From NCBI GenBank assembly GCA_016758965.1, contig JAEPRB010000015.1, positions 286,699-350,698 of the forward strand: a stretch of 64,000 nucleotides of DNA, read 5' to 3'. A model generated the notes under the pieces. That model worked only from the letters and a program-made list of their open reading frames with translations, was not told where the DNA came from and searched no databases. Position numbers and translations under genes: made by a program. Positions 1 to 11,616 of the stretch are shown piece by piece (within the stretch, counting starts at the first letter, position 1; each line of letters starts with the position of its first letter). This stretch comes from Circinella minor (taxonomy: Eukaryota; Mucoromycota; Mucoromycetes; Mucorales; Lichtheimiaceae).

Positions 1-99
1 CTGAATATGTATTCTGTTATTCTGTTATCAAAAAAGAAATAGTTGCTGTTAGTAAACAAATCAAGATATTTGCTATAGTGACATTAATACATACCACAA

Positions 100-2412
100 T
101 TAAATTAAGTAGGATAACGTCAACGTCGCGAAAACTATCATGATACCGGACATACCACTTGTAGTTATGGTAGTAGCAGAAGAACCAGGGCTACCAGCAG
201 GATCAACACCATCACTACTTTGTGGTGTTGAGCCACTTGTAGTAGAAGAAGCCGGTGGACCAACAGGTTCCTTTGTAATCTCAATATTAAATTCTTGTGC
301 TACAGCCTGACTCTTTGCAACGACCCATTGCAAGAAACCCCATTCGGCGCCACCAGTAGCATTTCCGCCTGCAGCGGAAACAGCGCCCCACAAGTTGTCG
401 GAAACCTGATTAAACGTCCAACCGAAATGAATACCAGGTGATTTTTGGGTAATACTTCGATCCCATTCCAAATCAGGCAATAAGAATTCGTGGTATTTCA
501 GAATACGGTTGGTTAATGTTACATTGTTGAAAAGAACAGCTACAGTATCCTTGAGATATGATTCGAATGTGGTGCGAATACCATCGTTTTGAAGCAATGT
601 ATTGATCATATAAGCGCCTGGGTATCGTTGTGGATATTGAGTATAAGATATCTTGACGAATTCAGTACCTTCTGGTTCACCCAAATTAACACCAAAAGTA
701 GCATCATAATCTTGACCCAAATAATACCATTTGTTATTTTGTGTTGGATCACGATAGGCACCATCATTGGTTTGTTCAAACCAATAACCATCCCAATGAC
801 CAGTCAAGTATTCCATCACCATGAAACGTAAGAATCCATCAATTTCGAACATGCTGCCTAATTTGTCAATTTGACCTTGATCTTTTGGATTTGTCTGATT
901 GAGTGTTTCACATAAGGGCCCAATAGCATCTTGAGTTTCAGGACTTGCTGCATTAGGGATCCATGAACTATATCCTTCACCATCAGGATGATATCCGAAA
1001 TCAGCACCAGATGCACCATCATAAAGAGCACCCATTTGTTGTGGCGGTTTACCATTATAAAAGACAGAATTGATATAAGAGTATTGAGTAATATCATCGA
1101 GCATATTAAAAGTGCCAAAGAATTCACCATTGATAAAGAATCGAATGATGTTTGCTTCATTGCCATAAACACCCATAGCTTGTAAAATATCGGAATAAGT
1201 CTTTTCACGCATTTGAGTAGGATCTTCTTCCATATGTCGTAACTTGATATAATTACGATTATAAATATATTGCCCTTCTGGAAGTGACCATTTCCAGCTT
1301 TGTTTGTCGTTATTATGTTTTTTGCCAGCACCATGAATACCAAAGGAACAGTTCTAAGCAAAGAAATTTTTGATGGTAGGACAAGTTTAATTTTGATTAT
1401 TTTAGTAAGGACTACCAGTGATTGTTTTTTTTTAATTTGCATGAGATTTTTTTTTTTTTTGGATTGATCATATGACCATATATGTATGTGTATCTGTGTG
1501 TGTATTTTTTATTTTTTGGGAAATTTACCTCATATGTAAGCACTTCATCAGGACCAACAAATGTAAATTTGGAACTAAAAAGATTTCCTGGTACAGTTGC
1601 AACTAATGTGTCTTTTTCTTGAGGATTCATGGTCATGAAAATACTTGGAATATAATTGGTATCAAACATCGGTGATTCTGAACCGCCACGAGTCCATTGA
1701 GGCTATTGAAAAAAAAGGTAGCTATTTTGTTAATATAATATTCATATTGATATCACTGCTATAATGATGATTTTTATAACAATAATAAAATTAATAAACA
1801 TGTTTATATTTTTTAAAAACTTACATTATTTTTAATAGGCCATGGTAATTTTGGAATATCAGCATAAGTAATTGGACGATTGAAAAAATCATTACGTGTA
1901 TTCGTACGTCCTGGTTCTAATGTTCTATCAAAAGCTTCACTAGTACCACCAACAACGTACTACAAATATAATAACATTTTGTTTTGTGTTTACAGTAATA
2001 TTATTATTGTTTGGAAAGGGAAAAAAAATCGCACGTACAAAATAAAATGTTTTATACAAAAAAGGGAGAAAAAAGTTGAAGAGAAAGAAAAAGAGTTTAT
2101 TTAGTTAATATGAGTAAATCCAAAGAAAAAAAAATTGCTATAATTAGCCTAACAAAAAAGAGAAAAAGGAAAAAAAAATTGGGCTCTTACTTTATATTTA
2201 GCGTTATCATCTGCTTCGGCTTGTCCAACAAAATATGGAATATCTGGATCTTTAGCAGAAAGTGAAGTGACTTGACCATTCACAGAAACTTGAACATTAT
2301 CAGTAGCATTAGGTGCAATAAGTCGAAATTCAACTGTAGCAGCTTGAATGACAACAAGACTACTAATACTTATTAAAAATAATGGCGACTTAAATGATTG
2401 TAATTGAACCAT
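100..2412 (-). CDS. CotH-family secreted, GPI-type surface protein (4 exons)
   Basis: Exons read 2412-2191, 1959-1825, 1702-1529 and 1353-100, all joined in phase 0, giving 594 aa. The start opens a hydrophobic signal peptide followed by a beta-rich N-terminal region. The last exon holds the CotH domain: a charged KLRHMEEDPTQMREK segment, the family patch QTNDGAYRDP (about residues 371-380) and the kinase-like motif GQDYDATFG (about 390-398). The C-terminus is a Ser/Thr/Gly-rich stalk ending in a hydrophobic tail, as expected for a GPI anchor signal. Family knowledge: bacterial CotH is an atypical spore-coat kinase, and several Mucorales CotH proteins are cell-surface ligands for host receptors. 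Whether this paralogue has either role cannot be read from sequence. All four exons are intact, so it looks functional. Confidence 0.9.
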
Positions 2413-4208
2413 TATTATTAATAGCTTTATATTATTATTATAATATATGTAGGTAGGTGTGCTTTAACAATAAATAATTGAAAAAGTAAAAGTAAAGAAG
2501 AAAGAGAAAAAGGATTTGAAAAAAAAAAAAAAAAGAAAAAAAAAAGAGTTTAAAAAGGTTTCTATGAAGTATAAATATACGAATTATTGTTTAATAATAG
2601 GCTGATTTGTAGTTCTTCTTTTTTAAACATTCTATATATACATATTCATAATATTACTCGCATAATCTAATATATAATATCTTACTACCTCGGCACCATG
2701 TGGGAAAAGGCCAAGAGTGTAGTATGTGCTATATGACATTTATTATTATTATTTTTTGTTTCTTTTGTTTTCTCTCCTCGGAAACTCCGGTCTGCATACC
2801 AATTTTTCAAGTGGTTAAAAAAGGGGGGATTATAGGGGAAGGGGGAGAAGTGTACCGAAAAAAAAAGGTACAGAGCTGCTATTATGTGGTCTCATGGACA
2901 CTGTTGGTAGTGGCTATTTTTATGATGGAACATATAATATCTCGCGACCTCACGTGTACGCATGTGTACATTTTTGTTGATTGGTCATTCGTCGCGTCGT
3001 TTAAAATAATAAAATGTGGTACTTTTATTCCAATTGTTTTATTATTGAGCTTTTGTACATCAAAGCGAATGACATAAAAAAGTCAAAGAAACATTGCCGA
3101 TTATACGTGTTAAAAGGATCGACCGAGACGTATCGTAAATAAAAATATGTAATTACACGACTTTTTTCAAACAGGCTAACAGAACTGGCACTGAAAATAT
3201 AACCCTCCCTCAAAAGAAAAACTTTGTTATATTTCCTACTCCTTCCCTCCTTCCTTTCTTATATCTCCTTTTAGCTTCCCCTTATTCTTGTATCTATTCA
3301 AAAATGTTGTATCCAAACCAGGTCTTGAACATATTTATCTACATAAGATATAATTAAATCATGATTATTTTTTTTACAACATAGTCAACATCGTCATTGT
3401 TGCTATTATCATTGGTGATGTATTTTTCTATTTATGTGGCAAAAAAAAAAAAAGTATATTCTTAAAAAATATACGTTATTCATTTTACCCGCATGCCTTT
3501 GGTAATCTATAATTTCTTTCTCACACTTGTGATTTTTTTTCTGATTATTACAAACGTAACGTAAATAGTTATGCATGATACAAACAATATAACAATAACA
3601 AAGAATAATTATGTATGACAAGGCTAAAAAAGAAAAAAAAAAGGACAAACCCCAAGAAACATTTTATTTATTTATTGTTTCGTCGAGGCTGTTAAAGAAT
3701 TTCTATATTGGATCAGATATACGTTGCATAAAAAAAACACAAACAACACACAGAAAAAGGGCTTTTGTTGCTACTACGTTACACTGGCATTATAATGTTA
3801 CAGATTTTATATTACTTTTTAAGAGATTTCTATTATCTTATTACCAGAATAGATATTATTATATTTTTAACGACGAAGGGCTTTTTTTTGTCATTCACTG
3901 TGCTAACACAATAAAAACAATCGAAAAAAAAGAAGAATGCAGACAATAATAACTGACACCTTAATGGATTGTTGTGTTTTGTTTGTTGACATGTGGTTTA
4001 TTTTCGTTAAGCCAAGAGGATCTGTTATGCATATAAGCCCTGCAAACTATAAAAAAGAATCGGATTGTGTATCATACCATTAACTACTATTACTACCACT
4101 ACTATCATTACCATCAGGTACTAGATCTAAAGACTAAAAAGAATACGTACGTACTTGATGTTTTTCTTCTATATATTAATAATTCAAAATAAATAAATAA
4201 AGAAATTA

Positions 4209-4421
4209 TTAGTGTTCATTAATCACTTTATTCAATTTTTTTAAAAAAAATCTGATAATTTTAAAAGCTACTATAAACACGACAACAATAATAAGAGTAT
4301 AAATCCCAATTACCATGACTTTACTTCTTGGAATTATTTTATAAATGTAATTCTTGGCTGGCTCAATAATTGTATCCATGTTACGACACTTTAGTATAGC
4401 TACATTATCATTCGTGAACAT
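4209..4421 (-). CDS. Possible small single-pass membrane protein, unrecognised
   Basis: A 70-codon open frame with no recognised family. An internal Met at about residue 15 begins MDTIIEPAKNYI, followed by a hydrophobic segment of about 20 residues (VMVIGIYTLIIVVVFIVAF) and a basic tail (FFLKKLNKV). The order is short soluble head, one membrane helix, then positive residues, which fits a small tail-anchored or signal-anchored peptide. It resembles in layout the 46-aa ORF at 63516-63656. In such AT-rich DNA, hydrophobic chance ORFs are common, so this is a weak call. Confidence 0.25.
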   Translation of the reverse strand: MFTNDNVAILKCRNMDTIIEPAKNYIYKIIPRSKVMVIGIYTLIIVVVFIVAFKIIRFFLKKLNKVINEH

Positions 4422-6308
4422 TAGTTATTGGTTTTCATATACCATGGTATGACTAGAAATATATAGAATTGTACATGTTTCCTGGTTCATTAAACTATGG
4501 TCATAATGTCCTTACTCCTTTAAAAAAACTAAATGCCCCTTTTCGCTTTATATAAACCATCACCCCCTACCTTTTTTTTTTCTCTGTTTGTGTTTTAATC
4601 CAAGAGTTCATAGATAACTAAGTAAATTTACATATACCGAGATTTATAAATAAACTCTAAGGTAAAGCACCTTTAATATTTTTGTGTCTAGATTTTATAA
4701 TAATAACAATATCAAAATACTAAACAATTTATTGCCACATCTGGATTGACTCATCTATTATAATCTTTTTTTTATGTAAACGATCCTTTTTTTAAGGAGC
4801 AATTGCTTTTTTTTTTGTGTAAACTTTCAATAATAAAAAGGTTAACATTATTTTGTCGTTTATTATTAATAACATTAACACGGACCTTTTTCTCTTTTTC
4901 TGTGTAACAATGAGTGATAATGCGCATTATTAATGTCTCTACTTCTGGGGGCACCTTTATCGACATTGAATCTTTTCTCGTTTTGAATGCTACTATCCTA
5001 TTTACATACAATAGTTTGGGCAGACTTGAAAAAGAATTATGCACAGTTATACTTATTATGCAATGCATCGATCCTGGGCAACACAGTACAGTCGTCATCT
5101 TTTTTTTTTTCGCCAAAGTTGAAAATACGCCCTATGCATTAACTATATTGACAGAGACAACAGTCATTCTATTAAAAGCTAGTATAAGACCGGTTAAATA
5201 CACTGTTCATTATTGGCTACTACTACGTAAAAATAATAATAGTAAGTAGTTATTTAATTCGTTAACAATACTAACAGTATTTGCAAGTACTAGAATTATA
5301 CAACATACATTTTTATCCAGAGGTGGTGCAAAAGTGAAAACTCTGACTCAGTAACAAGAACTTTATTACATCTTCAAAATAAGTGTATTACGCTAAATGC
5401 GCTAGCGCATCCTAATCTTCAATCTAGTACGTACATCTTTAATTTTTTAACTTGGAATGTAAATGGATGCACTTTGTCTTTCAATAACTGACATGAGTGA
5501 TGTACAATCTGTATATTATAAAATTCGCCATTATGGGTATTAATACGAAAATAGGATATACGCCAACAAATGGTGAAAATCCTGTAAACGGTTGATCAAC
5601 ATCGCTATCACGCTATATTCTCATATGTGTCACTATGTACAACTTTTACTGTTTAATGAGAGAGAAGTAAAAAGCAAGGGAGAAAATCAGTTTTATACAC
5701 AAACAATCAATATAGAGGAAAAGAAAAATGAGGTGTTCTTTTTTTCTGCCATGATTATATACTATATCCCATATAGGAACATAGTCCATGGTATTACTCA
5801 ACAAACGGATAATAAAATAGTACGTAAACCAAAAGATTTGTTCCCTTTTTCTCTTTTGTATTTTTTAGGTATTACAAAGAATTAACAGAGCAAGTTAATA
5901 ATAAGCTAATTGTTTGTTTTCAATCACACACAATATTCCAGGTTTATATAATGATTTATGTAATATAAAAATAAGATGTATTTTAACGTATATTATGAAT
6001 GGGCGTTTAGAAATTTGGCGCGTAAAATAGAATGTTGTTGATACTTATTCTTAAAATCTGATGCATGGCTAAAATAAGCGTTACCAAAATGTGAAAAAAG
6101 AAAACTATAATATTAATGTATTTGAAAATATTAGCTTTCTTGCCATACTTCGTCGAATCTAGTGCAGTACCTGTTTCTGAACAAACGATAATTTAGAAAA
6201 ATCAGGTTTTTAGATTCATCATGAACTAGTATGATAGATGATATATGTCTTTATAATTTTAATCAACTTTTCTTTTCTTATTAGCACCAAAGTTTTCGAA
6301 ATTAAGCA

Positions 6309-6506
6309 TCACAAGATACAGTGTCGATCATGGGCGTTGTGTATTATGGAAAGAAGGTACAAGCGGAAAAGAATATTTACAATCCGCCACATATGTTTAT
6401 TCAACCAGATCACGTTTTATTCCATTTATTACATAATGATAGAAATAGATTATTGTATCATGAATTTCTTATTTTGGAAAAATACTTTGATTGCCAAAGT
6501 TTATAA
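6309..6506 (+). other. Coding-like island, unrecognised
   Basis: One open frame of about 65 codons ends at a TAA at 6504-6506. Its amino-acid make-up is more mixed than the surrounding chance ORFs: it contains YYGKKVQAEKNIYNPP and HNDRNRLLYHEF. There is no clear start. It may be an isolated exon or a relic of a transposon gene. No family was recognised. Confidence 0.2.
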
Positions 6507-6972
6507 ACAATTCATTATAAAATAGTGTAAACTGAGTCTAACAGCTTGATAATGTAAGATTTAAATTGGCAAAGAAAGAATGCTAAAAAAATACTGTAAC
6601 TACTTAACATTCTGCAGGACTATCAGTTGTTATTGTTTATTATTGTCGATCTTTTAAAATATAAAATAATTTAAGTTGATATTCAACTTGATATATCAAG
6701 AAATAAAGAAGAGTACCTTACAAGATCAAAGTTATGATCAAAGAAAAAAGATGTTCGTCAATGAATTGGCATGAAATTAGACATGTATTGTCATAATACG
6801 ACTGGCTCAAAACCAATTCATTTTAGAATTCCGGTATCCGTTTGGAATTTGAACGCAGAGACAAAAGTATTTTGCTCATATACTATTATTTCCTAAAACA
6901 CACTTGGTTATTTTTTTCGTTTATTTTCAAACTCTTCCCTTTCCTCTCCCTATTTAAAGTTAAATAAGAAAG

Positions 6973-7566
6973 ATGACGACAATGAATTCAGTAGAAGTTA
7001 GTGTATCTAATGACGGTGAGAAGATTTTGTGTAAAGAACATAACCAAGAAACTTGTGAAGATTGTAAAGTGGACTGGTCCGACCACAATAGTTTGGCAAC
7101 ATCATTAAAACAAGTCAAAGAATTACCACCGCCTAATGCAGCAAATCCTGTACGTAATGCTCAAGTAAATCGACTCAAGGAAGAAGGCAACAAGTTTTTC
7201 AAACAAAACAATTACCCAGAAGCAATTCGATTTTATACCATGGCTGTGGATCTTTCTTGGTCGCGTCCTCTTTGGGAACCTTTGGCGTTTCAATATGTGC
7301 GTGAAGAATTATCGACCATCTTAAGCAATCGATCGGCAGCACGATTGGCAACCAAGGAATATGTGGATGCATTAGTGGATGCAGAAATGGTCACACGTTT
7401 AAAACGTGAATGGAGTAAAGGCTGGTTTCGAAAAGGCAAGGCATTATGGGCTTTGGGTCGTGCAGAAGAAGCCGAAGCTGCGTTTTTGACTGGATTACGA
7501 TTTGATCATGAAAGTGAAGAACTTAGAAAGGCATTGGCTGAAGTGGAAGATGGAACAGTTCAATAA
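6973..7566 (+). CDS. sec72: Sec72-like TPR subunit of the ER translocation complex
   Basis: Intact single-exon gene of 197 aa. The N-terminus has the CKEHNQETCEDCKVDW cysteine/histidine patch seen in fungal Sec72-type proteins. Residues about 65-185 form tetratricopeptide-like helices (VNRLKEEGNKFFKQNNYPEA, then LSNRSAARLATKEYVDAL and GWFRKGKALWALGRAEEAE). In fungi Sec72 sits with Sec62/Sec63/Sec71 at the ER membrane and helps post-translational protein translocation, with the TPRs docking cytosolic chaperones. The ATG at 6973 follows a pyrimidine-rich stretch and a TATTTAAA element about 20 bases upstream, which supports the start. A different small TPR co-chaperone is possible but the N-terminal Cys patch favours Sec72. 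Confidence 0.8.
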   Translation: MTTMNSVEVSVSNDGEKILCKEHNQETCEDCKVDWSDHNSLATSLKQVKELPPPNAANPVRNAQVNRLKEEGNKFFKQNNYPEAIRFYTMAVDLSWSRPLWEPLAFQYVREELSTILSNRSAARLATKEYVDALVDAEMVTRLKREWSKGWFRKGKALWALGRAEEAEAAFLTGLRFDHESEELRKALAEVEDGTVQ

Positions 7567-8737
7567 ATTATTATTTTACTCTACAATAGTATATTTTTAT
7601 CTGATGTGGAACTAAAAGTGGACGATATGTGTTGTGTGTGTATACGATCATTCAGGGGTGTTTATAAATGAGGTTATAATAGTTGGAACCTAAAACAATA
7701 ACTTGATTGATACATAGTATGTAAAGTAATGAAGGTATTATTTAAACCTGAAAAAAATTAAGTTCTTCATTATTTATATCATTCTCCCCAAAATTCGTAA
7801 ATAAAACATGACAGCTTGGATGACGATCCTTACCTCCTTTCAACCCCTTCGCCATTTTTGTACCACATATTTTAGAATAAACATAGAATATGCAGATAGC
7901 TATGACAACTCATCAACTTTATTTCTAACATTTTACAAACAAATATGCTTGCTTAATTATTAATGAGTGAACTCCAATTGAGAGGGAAGAAACATGAAAT
8001 ATGGTGATTATCCCATTAAATATTACTATTTGTACGGTTTTTTTTTATACATGATAGAATCTAGTATCATTACCGTCAGGGTAAATGTATCATCATCCAT
8101 AATGGTGTAATGTGTTTTCATATATAGTGTTTTAATATTAACCTTTTGCTCTTAATATATACATAAAATATACATAAAGTAGTCTAATTAAGATCGATCG
8201 ATTAAATCATTCTTTATGATACATCAGACAACTTAATTTCTGTACAAATCTATAGTTTTTTTTTCTTGTCCTTGATATATCTCGATTTATCAATTACCTA
8301 CCTGATAATCAATCAATGTTATATGTCCATTCGCATTACATTAGGTTCATTTGTTTCTTAGTTTAGTTTTTCATGCAAATATTTACGATACGCGTGTTAT
8401 AAGAAATTACATCAATGTAGTTCAGATACTGTATATTTAGATGTACACCGTTAGTTATGACGAAGAAGTATGGGTTTTATGGAAAATTCTTTTGAAAAAT
8501 ATACGTTACTAAACTAAGATCGATTATCTTTTTTTTTTCATTCACTATTAAGGAATAAAAAATATATGTGGTACGTAGAATGGTTTATCGGCATGACATC
8601 ACATGGAATACATTCTTAAAACTTAAATACAAACCCTTTTCTTTTTTCTGTGATGTATGTCATTTTTTACCTTTTAAGCTCTCAAGTATCATAGCAGAGA
8701 TACACTGTATTCACATGGTACGGTATAAAACAATACG
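7567..8737. other. Intergenic region downstream of the Sec72-like gene
   Basis: AT-rich DNA. I see no gene, RNA or clear repeat here. Confidence 0.5.
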
Positions 8738-8878
8738 TATATTTGGCGCAACTGCAAAGAATCCCCCGAGGCTGAGAAAATTGAATTCAAATATGTCAAA
8801 ACCTTGACAACAATAGATGAGTTGATTGCTGGGAAGCAAGAGAAATACCGTGGCTACATTCTGCCTTATGAGCAATGA
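8738..8878 (+). pseudogene. Orphan coding-like fragment, unrecognised
   Basis: A 46-codon frame ends at TGA 8876-8878. It reads like a protein C-terminus: charged, mixed composition with KIEFKYVKTLTTIDELIAGK and then KYRGYILPYEQ. GC and codon use (GAG, AAG, CTG) are richer than in the flanks. No start and no upstream exon could be built. It is probably the remnant of a transposon or lost gene. It lies next to another relic on the opposite strand (9125-9570). Confidence 0.3.
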
Positions 8879-9124
8879 ACCGCCTTTGTCATGTACCATA
8901 TGATATACCCCTCTCCATATCATACTCCTCCTATCCCCCCCAATCCAAAGATTTTATTTTTATTTTTTTACTGTATTAAAAATAAATCGGATGAATCAAG
9001 AAAATGTAATCTTTTTTTTTGTCTGGTCACTCGAGGCAGGTCAGTAGAACGCTTACCTGTAAATTTTTTTTTAGTGGGTCATCAAATCACCCAAGACAAC
9101 AGAAGGGTTTGTATCAGTGCATCT

Positions 9125-9570
9125 AAAAAAACGTTTTTGTGCTTCTTGTTGATAATGAACAGAAGATTGCCCTTTCTCTGTTTATCAAAGATACAGTACT
9201 ATTTGGATCCCTTTCATGTTGTATAGACTGCTTTTATGCTGTACGAGTGTGAATTGTAAGCTGCTTTGTAGCAGAATCCGCTCACAGTCACTTTTCAAAC
9301 AGCATCTTGTGTATAATTTGGCTTCATTGATAGTTCTCTCATGACAACATCATTATCATGCTCAATTCTTACTGCATCAATTTACGTTATCTCTATCACT
9401 CTTTCGTTCTCTAGAGGTGGTTGAACTAAATACTGGGTGTAAGAGTTCAGTATTTCAAAACAAACCTCCTTTTTGTCAATAATATAACTCATTGGTTCTG
9501 GATTACCGTACACGTTGATGACAAAACTTTTCATATAATTTCTGGTGTGATTGTCAAAAGGAAGAAGACT
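9125..9570 (-). pseudogene. Decayed ORF with two in-frame stops and a frameshift, unrecognised
   Basis: Reading from 9570 there are 62 coding-like codons (NHTRNYMKSFVINVYGNPEP, then KKEVCFEILNSYTQYLVQPP), a TAA at 9384-9382, and 28 more codons in the same frame (DAVRIEHDNDVVMRELSMKP). A TGA follows at 9297-9295, then about 20 more in-frame codons. A different frame then continues (DPNSTVSLINRERAIFCSLS) to about 9125. Persistence of protein-like sequence in one frame across stops points to a pseudogene. I do not recognise the family; a transposon-encoded protein is the simplest guess. Confidence 0.4.
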
Positions 9571-10551
9571 GCTCGGTGTGGGCTTATATAGTGATATCTG
9601 CTAGGGCTTGTACTAAAAATTATTTTTAGTAACAAGACAGTGAAGGCGAGTTTACAGTTTATACACCATGGATTTGTTCATGTTATTGGATAAATTCATT
9701 TTTATCTAGAGCGAAATTGTTTTCCATAGAACATGAAATTCATTCTCGTCAGTAAATCCATTTATTTTCCGCCAAGGACGAATTTACTTCCTAGACAGAA
9801 TGTACTATTTGCTAAATTTGTAGTAAGCTGATTTATTTAAGGTCAACGTAATATTTTATTAGAAACTTCGCTACCAATAATTTATCGAACACAATGAGAC
9901 AATGAACAAGAATACAAAATTTACTCAGGCTTGTTAGTAGAATCAATGAGAAAAAACGTGCGAGCATATGAAAGGATTCCGAAAAATTTTGGTAGCTTTG
10001 AAGTTACAGTACCTACTCATGCGACATAGTAATCAACTCAAGAAAACAATAAATATAGGGCTATTAATAAAACCTTATTACTATATAGTTAAATCGAATT
10101 ATTAAAAGTTAAATTTTTGTACTATATCTGCAATTTGTTTCCGGATGGATATAAAACATTACATATCGCACATTGTGTAAACCAATAGGGTCACTAATGT
10201 TAATTATTATTAGAGGAGGGAATGCCGGCAAAATTTTCAAAAATCAACATACCATTTATACTTATTATTGCTTATTGTCATCCTACTTTCACTAAATTAT
10301 TAGAAGGATTGATGCTTTATATCTACACAATGTCGGTTATGTTATATGATTAACTAACAAATAATAAAAAAGCTACTAGAAAAAACGATATACAAACATG
10401 AAATCACGAACAAATCGTATATAATATGTAAAGTAATTATATTGCTATTCACAGCTTAATAAAAATTACAGAAAGCTGTAATATTTTTATATACTCTTTC
10501 GCCACTCTTTGTAAATCATTTTCACCACTAAAGATCTAGGTGTAACACAGT
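9571..10551. other. Relic-rich intergenic region left of the LINE insertion
   Basis: Mostly unremarkable AT-rich DNA. A short plus-strand stretch near 9945-10035 reads VRAYERIPKNFGSFEVTVPT before two stops, suggesting another worn coding remnant. Nothing else could be supported. Confidence 0.35.
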
Positions 10552-10565
10552 TATGCATAGATTGT
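10552..10565. repeat. Left target-site duplication of the LINE insertion
   Basis: The 14-base sequence TATGCATAGATTGT occurs here and again, perfectly, at 11603-11616, exactly flanking the LINE remnant. The bases just outside the repeats differ, as expected for a target-site duplication. Confidence 0.85.
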
Positions 10566-11602
10566 TCCAACCATCGTCCCGCTGGCTTTAGCAGACTTAC
10601 CATCCATGCAAACAAGAACCCGTATTCTACAGCTGAAATTTGTCACAAGACTTCAAGATTTACCACTTAGCACCATAGCGCGCTCTATTGAATTGTCCTT
10701 CTTAAAAGGGAAAAATTGCGATAAACAATGGAAACATCTTACATCGAACAACCCATTTTATCAACTTTACAACAAGTTGAAAAATGCTAACAACCCACTC
10801 AGTAAAACAATAAATCAAAAACGAGATGAAGAATTCCAGACACGTGCGAAAAACCGAAAAACAATTCGATGTCTACGTCAAAAACGAATGATTGACCCGA
10901 TTCTTTACTTGCCAGCCTTTCCCCGGGACCGTCACCGTTTGATTAAATGGCGAATGCATTGACTACCATCCTACCCACTCAAGAACTGTCGCTGTGGTGT
11001 AATTGCTGCCAAAAGAGAGCATTATGATTCTTGCCCATTACTATTCACCCTTCTCGACGACCTCAAGAATGCTTTATTTTGGAGATATTCCAACATTACC
11101 ACAAGAACAACAACCACTCGACTACATACTCAATCACCTACCAAGGTCTGAAGTTGGTCTGACTTTAGGTACATGGCAAACGGTCTGGCCAGCTCTCATA
11201 CGGGTCTTACGTGAAATTGACTACTTGAGTCATCCAAATGACGATTTTGACATGGATGAACCAGCTCCAGAGGATGCTATAGATATTCCCATCGCTTCTC
11301 CTACACAATCCCTACATCTAAACTAGAATACCTGTATATTACTCCCTTTGCAGCTCCTTTCCTCTTTCTTTTTATTTATTTTTATTTATTTTTATTACTT
11401 TCCAGTCACCAACTTTTTTCTCTCCTCAATTTAACTTTTTCCCATATTGGGTTTTTTCAGTTTTTATTTTCTACCCTTCTATTTATATGTATAAATATTC
11501 CGTACATTTAATCTTAATCCTAACGGACCGCAAGGAAGCGACCACAGGCCTATAGGCGAAGGTCCATTAGTCTTCCATCTTAATAAACTTAAAATTTTAA
11601 AC
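10566..11602 (+). mobile_element. 5'-truncated, degenerate non-LTR retrotransposon (LINE)
   Basis: The open frame begins right at the left target-site duplication, with no start codon, showing 5' truncation. Protein-like sequence runs to a TGA at 10960-10962 (RHRLIKWRMH, then stop) and continues in the same frame through a Cys/His cluster (NCRCGVIAAKREHYDSC) typical of the C-terminal zinc-knuckle region of LINE reverse transcriptases. A +1 frameshift then moves it to the frame ending at 11324-11326 (LDYILNHLPRSEVGLTLGTW). The 3' tail has a compact hairpin (11525-11565) and ends AT-rich before the right duplication. Only the last part of ORF2 is present; the reverse-transcriptase core is absent, so it is dead. 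Confidence 0.8.
11525..11565 (+). other. Stem-loop in the LINE 3' tail
   Basis: GGACC (11525-11529) pairs with GGTCC (11561-11565), enclosing a perfect inner palindrome GCCTATAGGC (11548-11557). The stretch is far more GC-rich than its surroundings. LINE 3' ends often carry such a structure for recognition by their own reverse transcriptase; that role is inferred here. Confidence 0.6.
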
Positions 11603-11616
11603 TATGCATAGATTGT
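11603..11616. repeat. Right target-site duplication of the LINE insertion
   Basis: Perfect second copy of the 14-base sequence at 10552-10565, directly after the AT-rich 3' end of the element. Confidence 0.85.

Larger units (their letters stand above)
2413..6972. other. Divergent intergenic region upstream of the CotH-family and Sec72-like genes
   Basis: About 4.5 kb of AT-rich DNA between two genes transcribed away from each other. It holds poly-A/T runs near 2520-2550 and 3440-3452, a TATA-like motif in a promoter-like stretch near 4550-4600 on the plus strand, one doubtful small ORF (4209-4421) and one coding-like island (6309-6506). I see no convincing conserved gene here. Confidence 0.6.

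Noticed and set aside
2700..3077. 125-codon plus-strand ORF upstream of the CotH gene
   Set aside because: Composition is hydrophobic and T-rich like a chance frame; no motif and no splice context.
4914..5249. 111-codon plus-strand ORF after a TATA-like promoter
   Set aside because: No recognisable domain; overlaps an equally long antisense frame; probably chance.
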